From Bradyrhizobium diazoefficiens (lineage in GTDB: Bacteria > Pseudomonadota > Alphaproteobacteria > Rhizobiales > Xanthobacteraceae), in NCBI RefSeq assembly GCF_016616425.1, contig NZ_CP067101.1, forward strand, positions 2,914,001-2,978,000: a DNA stretch of 64,000 nt, given 5' to 3'. Below the pieces are notes generated by a model. The model was not told the origin of the DNA and ran no database searches. It worked only from the letters and a program-made list of their open reading frames with translations. Shown one piece after another: positions 8,889 through 17,838 of this stretch. How positions within the stretch are numbered: the first letter of the stretch is position 1; each line of letters begins with the position of its first letter. The translations under genes and the position numbers were made by a program.

Positions 8889-9296
8889 CTAGCGCTGCCT
8901 TGGGTCGAGGGCGTCGCGCAGGCCGTCGCCGAGCAGGTTCAGCGACAGCACCACGAGGAAGATTGCAAGCCCCGGCCAGATCGCCATCCACGGCGCCTGC
9001 GTCAGGAAGCGTTGCGCGGCGTTGAGCATGCTGCCCCAGGACGGTGCCGGCGGCTGCTGGCCGAGGCCGAGGAACGACAGCGCGGCCTCGGCGATGATGG
9101 CGGCGGCGATCGAGAGCGTCGCCTGCACCAGCAGCGCGGGCAGGATGTTCGGCAGGATATGCGAGAGCGCGATCCGCCACGGCGGATTGCCGAGCGCGCG
9201 CGCAGCCTCGACATAATCCTCGGCCTTGACGGCAAGCACCTGGCCGCGGGTCAGGCGGATGAAGATCGGCGTTGCGGAGATGCCGATCGCGATCAT
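8889..9296 (-). pseudogene. Truncated DppC-type ABC permease (C-terminal half only)
   Basis: Only about 135 residues of a dipeptide/oligopeptide permease are present. They begin MIAIGISATPIFIRLTRGQ, contain the EAA loop (YVEAARALGNPPWRIALSHI) that contacts the ATPase, and end in the normal C-terminus LLGDGLRDALDPRQR. A full DppC is near 290-320 residues, so the first membrane helices are missing. The ATG at 9296 overlaps the stop of the DUF1028 gene (ATGA), so the piece may still be translated. It is not a copy of the intact DppC at 13876-14847; the sequences differ clearly. It looks like the scar of a deletion that removed most of a second transporter. Confidence 0.8.
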
Positions 9297-9979
9297 GGCA
9301 TTGCGTCGATGACGCTCAGATCGGTGTTGCCGGACGGGTTCTGCCGCGTCGGCATGGAGGGCCGGAAGTGAACCCAGAGCTCGTGGCTGATGCGCTCGAG
9401 CCGTTCGAGCTCGCCGAGCGGATCGGGATGATCGTCGGCGCGAATGTCCAGTGCCGGCCATTCCTCTTCGCCGTGGATCAGCAGCGCCGCCGACTGCTTG
9501 CCGCGTTTGTCGCCGCCGGCGGCCTCGCCCGCGCGCATCGCCGCGAGCAGGCGGCGCGGGAAGGGACGGCTGTCGTTGGCGATATAGATCCTTGCCGTCT
9601 CGTCGAGCACGTCGGCGCCTGCGAGCATGTTGCCGGCAATCGAGAAGCCGCTGCCGGCGATGTGGCCGCACCAGTCGACGCAGTCACGCCCCGTGTGCGC
9701 GGCGATCTCGCCGCTTGCATCCATGAGATGGACTTGGCGGCTTTCGCGGCCCTCGTCAGTTGCGAGCAGGGCGGCGAGCACGTCGTGTGCATTCAGGCCG
9801 TCACGCAGCAGCTTGACGCCGTCGATGCCGTAATAGGGATTGACGAAGGCCTGTGTCGCGATGGCGCCGAGACCGGCGGCAATATACGGCACGCGTGCAC
9901 CGACGGCGAAGAACCGGGTCGCAACCGCGATGCCGAACTGGCCGCTGGCAGTATCTCGCGCAATGATCGACCAGGTCAT
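9293..9979 (-). CDS. DUF1028 family protein (Ntn-hydrolase-like)
   Basis: 228-residue protein starting MTWSIIARDTASGQFGIAVATRF, the hallmark start of DUF1028 proteins, with the conserved GAIATQAFVNPYYG block and GSGFSIAGNMLAG. Members look like N-terminal-nucleophile hydrolases and have been linked by gene context to peptide or peptidoglycan-peptide breakdown. No activity is firmly established. The gene lies nine bases after the gamma-glutamyltransferase gene, which supports a role in hydrolysing or trimming peptides brought in by the importer upstream. Its stop overlaps the start of the truncated permease. The length is close to the usual size, so the protein itself seems intact. Confidence 0.88.
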   Translation of the reverse strand: MTWSIIARDTASGQFGIAVATRFFAVGARVPYIAAGLGAIATQAFVNPYYGIDGVKLLRDGLNAHDVLAALLATDEGRESRQVHLMDASGEIAAHTGRDCVDWCGHIAGSGFSIAGNMLAGADVLDETARIYIANDSRPFPRRLLAAMRAGEAAGGDKRGKQSAALLIHGEEEWPALDIRADDHPDPLGELERLERISHELWVHFRPSMPTRQNPSGNTDLSVIDAMP

Positions 9980-9988
9980 GTGCTGCCT

Positions 9989-11794
9989 TTAGCGTCCTGC
10001 GGCGTAGCCCTGCATGCCGCGCGGATTGGCGGCGGCGCGCCGGCGCGGACCTACGCGTGAGGCCGCGGTGAGGCGGCCTTCCGACCAGTCGGGGCCAACC
10101 TCGACGAGGTGTCCGCGCTCGCGAAGGTTCTCGATCGTTGCCTTGGGCACGCGGTTCTCGACCACGAGCACGCCGGGACGCGCGGTGCGCGGCCAGAACG
10201 AGATCGGGAAATGCTCGGAATGCCAGGCCGGCGCATCGATCGCTTCCTGGAGATTGAGCTTGCAATGGACGTGGCGCAGGAAGAATTGCGTGATCCACTG
10301 ATCCTGCTGATCGCCACCGGGCGAGCCCCAGGCGAGATACGGCTCGCCATCGCACAGCGCCATGGTTGGCGACAGGGTCGTGCGCGGCCGCTTGCCGGGC
10401 GCAAGCGCGGCGGGATGGTCCTCCTCCAGCCAGAACATCTGGGCACGGCTGCCGAGGCAGAAGCCGAGTTCCGGAATGATCGGCGAAGACTGCAGCCAGC
10501 CGCCTGACGGTGTCGAGGAGATCATATTGCCGGCCTTGTCGATGATGTCGAAATGCACGGTGTCGCCGCGCACCTCGCCGAAGCGCCCCACGGTCGGCTC
10601 GCCGGCGCCGAGCGCGCCAACGGCCTCGCGCTGGCCTTCGGCGCGGCGCAGCTTGACCACACCGCCAAAGCCCTCGATCGTGCCAGGGCGGAAGTCGAGC
10701 GAGGCCCTGTCGGTAACGAGCTTGCGGCGTTCGTCGTTGTAGGCATCCGACAGCAGTGTTGCGACCGGGACCTCGTTGAATTTGGGGTCGCCGTAGAATT
10801 TTTCGCGATCGGCAAAGGCGAGCTTGGCGCATTCGATCTGAAGGTGGATGAACTCAGGCCCGGTCGGATCGAGCCCGTCGAGCGCAAATCCCTTGAGCAA
10901 GGCGAGCTGCTGGAGGGTCACGGGACCCTGGCTCCAGACCCCAGCCTTGCAGACGGTGTAGCGGCCATAGTCGTAGGTGAGGGGCGCTTCGATGGTCGGC
11001 TGCCAGCGCGCCATGTCGTCAGCTGAAAGCACGCCGCGATGCGGGGAGCCGCTGACGTCCATCACCTCTTGAGTCCGGCAGAATTCGTCGATCGCTTCCG
11101 CGACAAAACCCTGCGACCAGGCCCTGCGCGCCCGCTCGATCTCGGCGTCGCGACCGCCGCTGCCGCTCTCGGCTTCGCCGAGAATGCGGGCGTAGGTCGC
11201 GGCCAGAGTCTTGTTGGTGAACAGCGTGCCGGGCTTCGGCACCTCGCCATTCGGAAGATAGACCGCGGCCGAGGTTGGCCAGTGCTTGCGGAACAGCTGC
11301 TCGACGGTCTGGATCGTGGCGCAGGCGCGTTCGACCAGCGGGTAGCCGTCGCGCGCGTAGGAGATCGCGGGCTCCAGCACGTCGTGCACGCGCATCGTAC
11401 CGTAATCGCGTAGCAGCATCATCCAGGATTCGAAGGTGCCGGGGACGCAGGCGGCGAGCAGGCCGGTGCCTGGCACCATGTCCAGGCCCTCGCTCTTGTA
11501 GTGGGCGATGGTGGCGCGTGCCGGCGCGGGGCCCTGGCCGCAGATCACCTCGGTGCGGCCGCGCTTCACATCGTGCACGATGACAGGCACATCGCCGCCG
11601 GGGCCGTTCAGATGCGGCTCGACCACCTGGAGCGTGAAGGCGGTGGCGACGCCGGCATCGAAAGCGTTACCGCCCTTTTCGAGGATGGCCATGCCGACGG
11701 CGGTCGCAATCCAGTGCGTGGTGGCGACGACGCCGAATGTGCCCTCGATCTCGGGGCGCGTCGTAAAGGGATCGGGATTGATATTGCTGGCCAT
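9989..11794 (-). CDS. ggt: Gamma-glutamyltransferase family protein, cytoplasmic
   Basis: 601-residue member of the gamma-glutamyltranspeptidase family, which cleaves or transfers the gamma-glutamyl group of glutathione and related amides. The N-terminal half carries the family pattern (GGNAFDAGVATAFTLQVVEP, HLNGPGGDVPVI). The proenzyme processing and nucleophile residue is probably Thr412 in RGDTVHFDIIDKAGNM, followed by SSTPSGGW. The protein starts MASNINPDPF and has no signal peptide, unlike the classic periplasmic enzyme, so it should act on imported substrate. It sits behind five peptide-transporter genes and nine bases before DUF1028. The gap to the ATPase gene upstream is 80 bases. The likely job is breakdown of imported gamma-glutamyl peptides; the true substrate is not proven. 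Confidence 0.9.
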   Translation of the reverse strand: MASNINPDPFTTRPEIEGTFGVVATTHWIATAVGMAILEKGGNAFDAGVATAFTLQVVEPHLNGPGGDVPVIVHDVKRGRTEVICGQGPAPARATIAHYKSEGLDMVPGTGLLAACVPGTFESWMMLLRDYGTMRVHDVLEPAISYARDGYPLVERACATIQTVEQLFRKHWPTSAAVYLPNGEVPKPGTLFTNKTLAATYARILGEAESGSGGRDAEIERARRAWSQGFVAEAIDEFCRTQEVMDVSGSPHRGVLSADDMARWQPTIEAPLTYDYGRYTVCKAGVWSQGPVTLQQLALLKGFALDGLDPTGPEFIHLQIECAKLAFADREKFYGDPKFNEVPVATLLSDAYNDERRKLVTDRASLDFRPGTIEGFGGVVKLRRAEGQREAVGALGAGEPTVGRFGEVRGDTVHFDIIDKAGNMISSTPSGGWLQSSPIIPELGFCLGSRAQMFWLEEDHPAALAPGKRPRTTLSPTMALCDGEPYLAWGSPGGDQQDQWITQFFLRHVHCKLNLQEAIDAPAWHSEHFPISFWPRTARPGVLVVENRVPKATIENLRERGHLVEVGPDWSEGRLTAASRVGPRRRAAANPRGMQGYAAGR

Positions 11795-11874
11795 GGGCTC
11801 CTCATTTGCGGCGCGCGCAATTGATCACAGGCGATGCCGCGCCGCCAATGCGCTGCTGGCATGGCACGCGCGCG

Positions 11875-12864
11875 TCACGCCGGGACCGGCGCGGTGTTAA
11901 CCGCGTGGCAGGCGACGCCGTCGATCAGTTCCGGGGTCTCCGTGCGGCAGCGATCGAATGCCAGCGGGCAGCGCGGATTGAAGGCGCAGCCGGAGGGCGG
12001 GTTGATCGGGTTCGGGATCTCGCCCTTGACCGGAATGCGCTGGCGGCCGCTGATGGCGAGGTCGGGCACTGCACCGAGCAGCATCTTGGTGTAGGGCATG
12101 CGGGGGCGAGCGAACAGCTCGCGTCCCTCCGCGATCTCGACGATGCGGCCGAGGTACATCACGCCGACGCGGCTCGCCATGTGGCGGACCACGGCGAGGT
12201 TGTGGCTGATGAACATGTAGGTCAAGCCGAACTTGTCCTGGAGATCGCGCATCAGGTTCAGGATCTGCGCCTGCACGGAGACGTCGAGTGCCGAGGTCGG
12301 CTCGTCGCAGACGATGAACTCGGCGTCCGATGCGAGCGCCCGGGCGATCGCGATGCGCTGGCGTTGGCCGCCGGAGAATTCGTGCGGAAACTTCAGCCGA
12401 TCGTCCGGATGCAGGCCGACGAGGGTGAGCAACTCGCCAACGCGGGCCTGGATGTCGCGCTCGCCCGGGATCAGGTCGAAGGCGCGGATCGGTTCGGAGA
12501 TGATGGCATCCACCCGGAAGCGCGGGTTCAGGCTCGCATAGGGGTCCTGGAAGATCATCTGGATGCGGCGGCGCAGCTTTCGCCGTGCCGGCGCCTGCCG
12601 CGGATCCGTCATCGAGACGCCGTCGATCAGGACCTCGCCGGAAGTCGGCGGCAACAGGCCGACGACCATCCGTGCCACCGTGGTCTTGCCCGAGCCGGAC
12701 TCGCCGACCAGCGCAAACGTCTCGCCCTTCCTGATATCGAATGCGACGTGATCGACAGCCTTGAGATATTCGAGATGCCCGCCTTCGAGCACGCGGTTGA
12801 GCCAGGGTTTCGAGACGTCGAAGACGCGACGCAGATCCCTGGCCTGAACGAAGGGGACGCTCAT
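11875..12864 (-). CDS. Peptide ABC transporter ATP-binding protein (DppF/OppF type)
   Basis: 329-residue ATPase of the dipeptide/oligopeptide family. It shows Walker A GESGSGKTT, Q-loop FQDPYASLNP, signature EFSGGQRQRIAIARAL, Walker B FIVCDEPTSALD, the switch His in FISHNLAVV, and the C-terminal oligopeptide-family tail with paired cysteines (CAFNPRCPLAFDRC). It powers import by the two permeases encoded upstream. Its start overlaps the stop of the partner ATPase gene by four bases. The tail cysteines have been found to hold an iron-sulfur cluster in some relatives; that is not shown here. Confidence 0.95.
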   Translation of the reverse strand: MSVPFVQARDLRRVFDVSKPWLNRVLEGGHLEYLKAVDHVAFDIRKGETFALVGESGSGKTTVARMVVGLLPPTSGEVLIDGVSMTDPRQAPARRKLRRRIQMIFQDPYASLNPRFRVDAIISEPIRAFDLIPGERDIQARVGELLTLVGLHPDDRLKFPHEFSGGQRQRIAIARALASDAEFIVCDEPTSALDVSVQAQILNLMRDLQDKFGLTYMFISHNLAVVRHMASRVGVMYLGRIVEIAEGRELFARPRMPYTKMLLGAVPDLAISGRQRIPVKGEIPNPINPPSGCAFNPRCPLAFDRCRTETPELIDGVACHAVNTAPVPA

Positions 12865-13847
12865 GCCGCGCTCTCCGCCGGCACGGTGTCGTAGAGATGG
12901 CAGGCGACCGATTGTGCACCGCGTGGCAGCGGCTCCGGCCGATCAACACGACAGCGGTCGAACGCGAACGCACAGCGCGGATTGAACGAGCAGCCGCGCG
13001 GGATCGCGGAGAGGCGCGGCATGGAGCCGGGAATCTGCATGAGGCGCTTGTCGTCGCCGGCCAACGTCGGGATCGCTCCCATCAGGCCCTTGGCGTAAGG
13101 GTGCAGCGGATTCCTCACGACGTCCTGTACCGGGCCGATCTCGGCGACGCGGCCGGCATACATCACCGCGACGCGATCGGATGTCTCCGCGATCACGCCC
13201 ATGTCGTGCGTCACCAGCATCACGGCGGTGCCGTGGTCGCGACCCAGCCGCTTGATTAGTGAAATGATCTGCGCCTGCACGGAGACGTCGAGCGCGGTGG
13301 TCGGCTCGTCCGCGATGATCAGCTCGGGCTCGGCGCAGATCGCCAGCGCAATCACCACGCGCTGGCGCATGCCGCCGGAGAATTCGTGGGGATAGCCGTC
13401 GATGCGCTTTTCCGGCGCGGGAATACCGACCTCGGCGAGCAGGTCGATGGCACGGCGGCGCGCGGCCGTCTCGGACAGGTTCAGGTGGGTTCTGATCGTC
13501 TCGATGATCTGGTCGCCGACCCGGTAGAGCGGATTGAGCGAGGTGAGAGGGTCCTGGAAGATCATGCCGATCCGTTTTCCCCGGATCCGGCGCATCTCCT
13601 CCGGCGGCAAATTGTCGATGCGCAGGCCGGCGAGATGAATTTCGCCGCCGGCAATGCGGCCGGGCGGGTCGATCAGGCCGATCACGGAGAGTCCGGTGAC
13701 GGATTTCCCGGCGCCGGATTCGCCGACCACACCCAGCACCTCGCCTTTGGCAATGTCGAAGGAGACGCCGTCGATGGCGCGCAGCGTGCCGCGGCGGGAG
13801 GCGAACTCCACCTGTAGATTACGCACGGACAGAACGGGTTCGGTCAT
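12861..13847 (-). CDS. Peptide ABC transporter ATP-binding protein (DppD/OppD type)
   Basis: 328-residue ATPase, partner of the DppF-type protein. It shows Walker A GESGAGKSV, Q-loop FQDPLTSLNP, signature EFSGGMRQRVVIALAI, Walker B LIIADEPTTALD and His in LVTHDMGV, with the tail CSFNPRCAFAFDRC. The open frame runs back to 13916, inside the permease gene. ATG 13847 (MTEPVLSVRNLQVEF) is preferred because it gives the standard N-terminus and leaves 28 bases after the permease stop. Confidence 0.94.
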   Translation of the reverse strand: MTEPVLSVRNLQVEFASRRGTLRAIDGVSFDIAKGEVLGVVGESGAGKSVTGLSVIGLIDPPGRIAGGEIHLAGLRIDNLPPEEMRRIRGKRIGMIFQDPLTSLNPLYRVGDQIIETIRTHLNLSETAARRRAIDLLAEVGIPAPEKRIDGYPHEFSGGMRQRVVIALAICAEPELIIADEPTTALDVSVQAQIISLIKRLGRDHGTAVMLVTHDMGVIAETSDRVAVMYAGRVAEIGPVQDVVRNPLHPYAKGLMGAIPTLAGDDKRLMQIPGSMPRLSAIPRGCSFNPRCAFAFDRCRVDRPEPLPRGAQSVACHLYDTVPAESAA

Positions 13848-13875
13848 GGGTGAGGCGCTCTCATCGAAGTCTTGC

Positions 13876-14847
13876 TCATCGAAGTTTCGGGTTGAGCGCG
13901 TCGCGCAGCCAGTCACCGAGCAGATTGATCGACAGGATCAGCCCGGCCAGGGCGAGGCCGGGGAAGGCGACGATCCACCATTCGCCGGCGAACAGATAGT
14001 TGTTGCCGATGCGGATCAGGGTGCCAAGCGAGGGCATGGTGTCGGGCAGGCCGACGCCGAGGAAGGACAGCGTCGCCTCGGTGATGATGGCCAGCGCGAG
14101 GTTGATGGTGGCAATGACCAGGATCGGACCCATCGTGTTGGGCAATACATGCCGCAGCATGATCTTTGACGCTGGCAAACCGATCAGCTGTGCGGCGGCC
14201 ACGTAGTCCTTGTTCTTCTCGACCATCACGGAGCCGCGCACCGTCCGGGCATATCCTACCCAGAAACTCAGGCCGATCGAGATTACCAGCACTATCAGCA
14301 TGCTGGTGGCGTCCAGCCGGTTGCCGAAGATCGATTTCGCGATGCCGTTGACCAGCAGCGCGATCAGAATGGCGGGGAAGGTGAGTTGCACGTCGGCGAT
14401 CCGCATGATCGCGCCATCGACCGCGCCTCCGAAATAGCCGGCGATCAGGCCGAGCGCAATGCCGAGCGCGCCGGCGAAGATGACGCCGGCCACGCCGACG
14501 GCGAGCGAAATGCGCATGCCATAGAGAATGGCGGAGAACACGTCGCGGCCCTGCTCGTCGGTGCCGAGCAGGAACGGGCTCTGGCCGTCCGCGGTCCAGA
14601 GCGGTGGAATCCGCGAATTCATCAATTGCAGTTGTGCCGGATCGAACGGATTCTGCACCGCAAGCCAGGAGGCAAAGATCGCAAGTAGGAAGAACAGCAC
14701 GGTAATGGCCGCCGCCACCATGGTGAGCTTGGAACGGCGGAACGAATAAAAGATGTCGCTGTCGAGGGTGCGGCTGAGCCAGCTGGGGCCGGCATGCGCG
14801 GGCGGCGCGCTCTGCCTGTCGGAATTGGAGGCGACTGCGTCGGACAT
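13876..14847 (-). CDS. Peptide ABC transporter permease (DppC type)
   Basis: 323-residue inner-membrane permease. The N-terminus has a soluble arm of about 40 residues, then a helix (LTMVAAAITVLFFLLAIFAS), a periplasmic segment with GTDEQGRDVFSAILYG, and the five-helix core with the EAA loop (DYVAAAQLIGLPASKIMLRHV) that docks on the ATPases. It ends NLLGDWLRDALNPKLR. ATG 14847 (MSDAVASNSD) was chosen over upstream in-frame codons because it fits family length and follows the DppB stop after 11 bases. It forms the membrane channel with DppB. Confidence 0.94.
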   Translation of the reverse strand: MSDAVASNSDRQSAPPAHAGPSWLSRTLDSDIFYSFRRSKLTMVAAAITVLFFLLAIFASWLAVQNPFDPAQLQLMNSRIPPLWTADGQSPFLLGTDEQGRDVFSAILYGMRISLAVGVAGVIFAGALGIALGLIAGYFGGAVDGAIMRIADVQLTFPAILIALLVNGIAKSIFGNRLDATSMLIVLVISIGLSFWVGYARTVRGSVMVEKNKDYVAAAQLIGLPASKIMLRHVLPNTMGPILVIATINLALAIITEATLSFLGVGLPDTMPSLGTLIRIGNNYLFAGEWWIVAFPGLALAGLILSINLLGDWLRDALNPKLR

Positions 14848-14858
14848 GCAGAGCTGCC

Positions 14859-15839
14859 TTATGTGGCGCGGTCGACGGTCGCGCGCAGGCGCGGATCGAC
14901 CACGGTGTAGAGGATGTCGACCACCAGATTGATGGTGACGAAAATCAGCGAGACCATCAGCAGGTAGGCGGCCATGATCGGGATATCGACATTCTGCACG
15001 GCCTGCACGAACAGAAGTCCCATACCCGGCCACTGGAACACGGTTTCGGTGATGATCGAAAATGCAATAACCGAGCCAAACTGAAGTCCGGCCACCGTGA
15101 TCACCGGAATGAGCGTGTTCTTCAGCGCGTGGCCGAAATGGATGGCGCGGGTGGTAAGCCCCCTCGCGCGGGCGAAGCGGATATAGTCGGTTCGCAGCAC
15201 TTCCAGCATCTCCGCGCGCACCAGCCGCATGATCAAGGTCATCTGGAACAGGCCGAGCGTGATCGAGGGCATGATCAAAGCCTTCAATCCCGACAGTGTG
15301 AGCAGGCCCGTGCTCCACCAGCCGAGCTTGACCACCTCGCCGCGGCCGAACGAGGGCAACCAGCCCAAGGTCACTGCGAACAGATAGATCAGGAGAATGC
15401 CGATCAGGAAGGTCGGCAACGAAATGCCGATGAGCGAAACTGCCTGGAACAATTTGGCGAGGACGGTGTCGCGCTTGAGCGCCGAATAGACGCCCATCAG
15501 AATGCCGAACACCATCGCAAACAGGGTCGCGCAGACCGCGAGTTCCAGCGTCGCGGGCATGCGCTCCATCAATAGCGTCGAGACCGGTTGGCGGAACTGA
15601 TAGGAGACGCCGAACTTGAATTGCGCGGCATCGGCGAAATAGCGGAGGAATTGCACCGGCACCGGATCGTCGAGGCCGAGCGACTTGCGCACAGCCTCGC
15701 GTTCGGCCGCCGGTGTATCGAGCGAGACGAGCTGGTTGACGGGGTCGCCAGCGAAGCGGAACATCGAGAACGCGATGATGCCGACGGCGAACATGACGCC
15801 GATGGCCTGCATGGCACGGCGAAATGTGAAAGCGAGCAT
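14859..15839 (-). CDS. Peptide ABC transporter permease (DppB type)
   Basis: 326-residue permease with the typical start MLAFTFRRAMQAIGVMFAVG, the DPVPVQFLRYFADAAQFKFG periplasmic block, and an EAA loop (YIRFARARGLTTRAIHFGHA). It ends in a membrane helix and VVDPRLRA. A GTG three codons earlier (15848) is a possible alternative start; ATG 15839 fits the family better and has AAGGA about ten bases upstream. The gene follows the binding-protein gene after a strong hairpin, so permease expression may be lower than that of the binding protein. Confidence 0.92.
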   Translation of the reverse strand: MLAFTFRRAMQAIGVMFAVGIIAFSMFRFAGDPVNQLVSLDTPAAEREAVRKSLGLDDPVPVQFLRYFADAAQFKFGVSYQFRQPVSTLLMERMPATLELAVCATLFAMVFGILMGVYSALKRDTVLAKLFQAVSLIGISLPTFLIGILLIYLFAVTLGWLPSFGRGEVVKLGWWSTGLLTLSGLKALIMPSITLGLFQMTLIMRLVRAEMLEVLRTDYIRFARARGLTTRAIHFGHALKNTLIPVITVAGLQFGSVIAFSIITETVFQWPGMGLLFVQAVQNVDIPIMAAYLLMVSLIFVTINLVVDILYTVVDPRLRATVDRAT

Positions 15840-15884
15840 TCCTTCCACTTCCTTAGAGAGCGTCCGGTCGGCGTCGACGCCGGC

Positions 15885-15925
15885 GGGAAAAGAAAAGGTC
15901 CCGGAAGCCTGACGCCGCCGGGACC
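15885..15925 (-). terminator. Hairpin between binding-protein and permease genes
   Basis: On the minus strand an 8-bp stem (GGTCCCGG with CCGGGACC, 15918-15925 and 15897-15904) is followed by TTTTCTTTTCCC. It lies directly after the binding-protein gene. Such hairpins often act as leaky terminators or RNA stabilisers that give more binding protein than permease. Confidence 0.65.
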
Positions 15926-15941
15926 CTGTGTTCAGATGACG

Positions 15942-17537
15942 CTAATCCTTCTTCGTTGCCCCGCGGAACATAACCAAATTGTCGGCGCGCTGCGGCAGAT
16001 TCACTTTCTTCGACACGCCCCAGGCCAGCGCCTGCTGATGCAGCGGGATGTAGGCCCAGTCCTTGTTGGCGATTTCGTAGGCCTGCTTGATCAGCTGGTT
16101 GCGCTTGGCGGTGTCGGTTTCGACCAGCACCTTGTCAGTGATAGCGTCGAATTCCTTGTTGCAATAGCCGCCGAGATTGGCTTCGCCACGCGATGACTTC
16201 GGATCGTCGCGGCAGCCCATGATGTCATGCATCACGTTGTGCGAATCCATCGTGCTCGGCGTCCAACCCAGGAGGTAGAACGAGGTCTGGTAGCCGCCCT
16301 GCTTCAACACCTTGGCGAAGTATTGCGCCTTGGGCTGTGCCAGCAGATTGATCTTGACGCCGACACGGGCAAGCATGCCGACCACAGCCTGGCAGATCGC
16401 GGCGTCATTGACGTAGCGATCGTTCGGACAATCCATGGTGACCTCGAAGCCGTCAGGGTAGCCGGCCTCGGTCAGGAGCTTCTTGGCGCCATCAGGATCG
16501 AATTTCGGCCGGGTGAAGTCCTTGGACAGCGCGAACAGTTCCGGCGCGATCATCAGCGCCGACGGCGTCGACAGCCCACGCATCACGCGCTTCTTGATCA
16601 GCTCGATGTCGATGGCCTTGTAGAACGCCTCGCGGACGCGGACGTCCTTGAACGGATTCTTGCCCTTGACGTTGGAATAGAGCAGCTCGTCGCGGGTCTG
16701 ATCGAAGCCGATGAAGATGGTGCGCAGCTCCGGCCCCTTCAGCACCTGCGCATTCGGGCTGGCATCGACGCGGGCGATATCCTGGATCGGCACCGGCTCA
16801 ATCACGTCCACTTCACCCGAGAGCAGCGCGGCGACGCGGGTGGCGTCGGAGGCGATCGGGGTGAAGATGATCTCCTTCAGGTTGCCCTCCATCTTGCCCC
16901 AATAATTGGGATTGGCCTTGAACACCGTCTTTACGCCGGGTTGATGGCTCTCAATAATGAAGGGACCAGTGCCGTTCTCGTGAAGCGAGGCGTAGCTCGG
17001 CGACGTCGCGGACACCGGGGTCGGCTCGACGGCGTTGTTCGCCTCGGCCCACTTCTTGTCCATAATGTACCAGACGTCCCAGGCCGAATGCAGGATAGGA
17101 TTGGGCGAGGGCAGGACGAAATCGACCGTGTAGTCGTCGATCTTGACGACCTTGACGTCGCGTGCGAGGCGCGTCTGCATGTTTGAGTTCTTGTTGCGGA
17201 CCCGGTCGGCGGAGAACAACACGTCATCGGCGGTGAAAGGGTCGCCGTTATGGAATTTGACGCCCTTGCGCAAATGGAAGCGCCAGCGGGTCGGCTCCGG
17301 AGTTTCCCAGCTCTCCGCCAGCGCCGGAATGATCTTAAGATCCTTGTCGCGCGCCGTGAGGCCTTCATAGACGTGGCCGAGATGGGCGTTGGTGGTGGAC
17401 TCGTTCAGCGAGTAAGGATCCAGGGACTTGAGGTCACCCTGGTTGGCATAGCGCAGCGTCTGGCTCGACGCCGGCGAGACCGCCAGCGCAAGCACACCGG
17501 CGAGCGTTGCCGCAAACAGACTTCGACCGACTGACAT
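15942..17537 (-). CDS. Peptide ABC transporter substrate-binding protein (SBP family 5)
   Basis: 531-residue periplasmic binding protein. A cleavable signal peptide is seen (MSVGRSLFAATLAGVLALAV, predicted cleavage near ASSQ). The mature part begins TLRYANQGDLKSLDPYS, typical of the DppA/OppA family, and has the family block WRFHLRKGVKFHNGDPFTADDV. It would capture di- or oligopeptides or related amides for the permeases encoded next. The upstream open frame to 17786 is not used: ATG 17537 has a GGAGAGG ribosome site and the signal peptide. It is the first gene of the importer-gamma-glutamyltransferase operon, so gamma-glutamyl peptides or glutathione are reasonable candidates for the ligand. 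Confidence 0.94.
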   Translation of the reverse strand: MSVGRSLFAATLAGVLALAVSPASSQTLRYANQGDLKSLDPYSLNESTTNAHLGHVYEGLTARDKDLKIIPALAESWETPEPTRWRFHLRKGVKFHNGDPFTADDVLFSADRVRNKNSNMQTRLARDVKVVKIDDYTVDFVLPSPNPILHSAWDVWYIMDKKWAEANNAVEPTPVSATSPSYASLHENGTGPFIIESHQPGVKTVFKANPNYWGKMEGNLKEIIFTPIASDATRVAALLSGEVDVIEPVPIQDIARVDASPNAQVLKGPELRTIFIGFDQTRDELLYSNVKGKNPFKDVRVREAFYKAIDIELIKKRVMRGLSTPSALMIAPELFALSKDFTRPKFDPDGAKKLLTEAGYPDGFEVTMDCPNDRYVNDAAICQAVVGMLARVGVKINLLAQPKAQYFAKVLKQGGYQTSFYLLGWTPSTMDSHNVMHDIMGCRDDPKSSRGEANLGGYCNKEFDAITDKVLVETDTAKRNQLIKQAYEIANKDWAYIPLHQQALAWGVSKKVNLPQRADNLVMFRGATKKD

Positions 17538-17838
17538 TCTTGACCCTCTCCACTCTGCCGCGCCGTGATTTTTGATTGTTCGGCGGGTTTGACTGATCCA
17601 TGTTGCCCAGAGTTCTCGACCCGTGCAAGCGCCATTCCAGCAAGGAACGCGCCAAGTTGCGCCGCTGTGCAGCAATGCTGACCGTGCCGCCTGGCATGGA
17701 GGGCCGCGTCTTTCGACTTTGGTTGACCATATCGGCCGATTGCGGATGGGGCACGTTGCGCCTGCATCAGGTCGCTTGCGTCGCACCGCAACTCGCGGCG
17801 ATACTCAGCCAGCCGCTCGAATCTCATCTGGAGGGGAC
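17538..17838. other. Divergent intergenic region between importer operon and DUF6489 gene
   Basis: About 300 bases with no supported gene; the open frames crossing it have no recognisable protein. Apart from the promoter suggested for the minus-strand operon and a GGAGGGG ribosome site just before 17839, no clear operator, repeat or RNA was found. Confidence 0.6.
17600..17628 (-). promoter_or_regulatory. Candidate sigma-70 promoter of the peptide importer operon
   Basis: On the minus strand TTGCAC (17628-17623) and CAACAT (17605-17600) are separated by 17 bases, about 60 bases upstream of the binding-protein start. Spacing is ideal but the -10 box is only a moderate match, so this is a suggestion. 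Confidence 0.35.

Noticed and set aside
8889..9671. 260-residue frame joining the permease fragment to an N-terminal part
   Set aside because: The N-terminal 125 residues are an out-of-frame reading of the DUF1028 gene and are low-complexity Arg-rich. Only the part after 9296 is permease.
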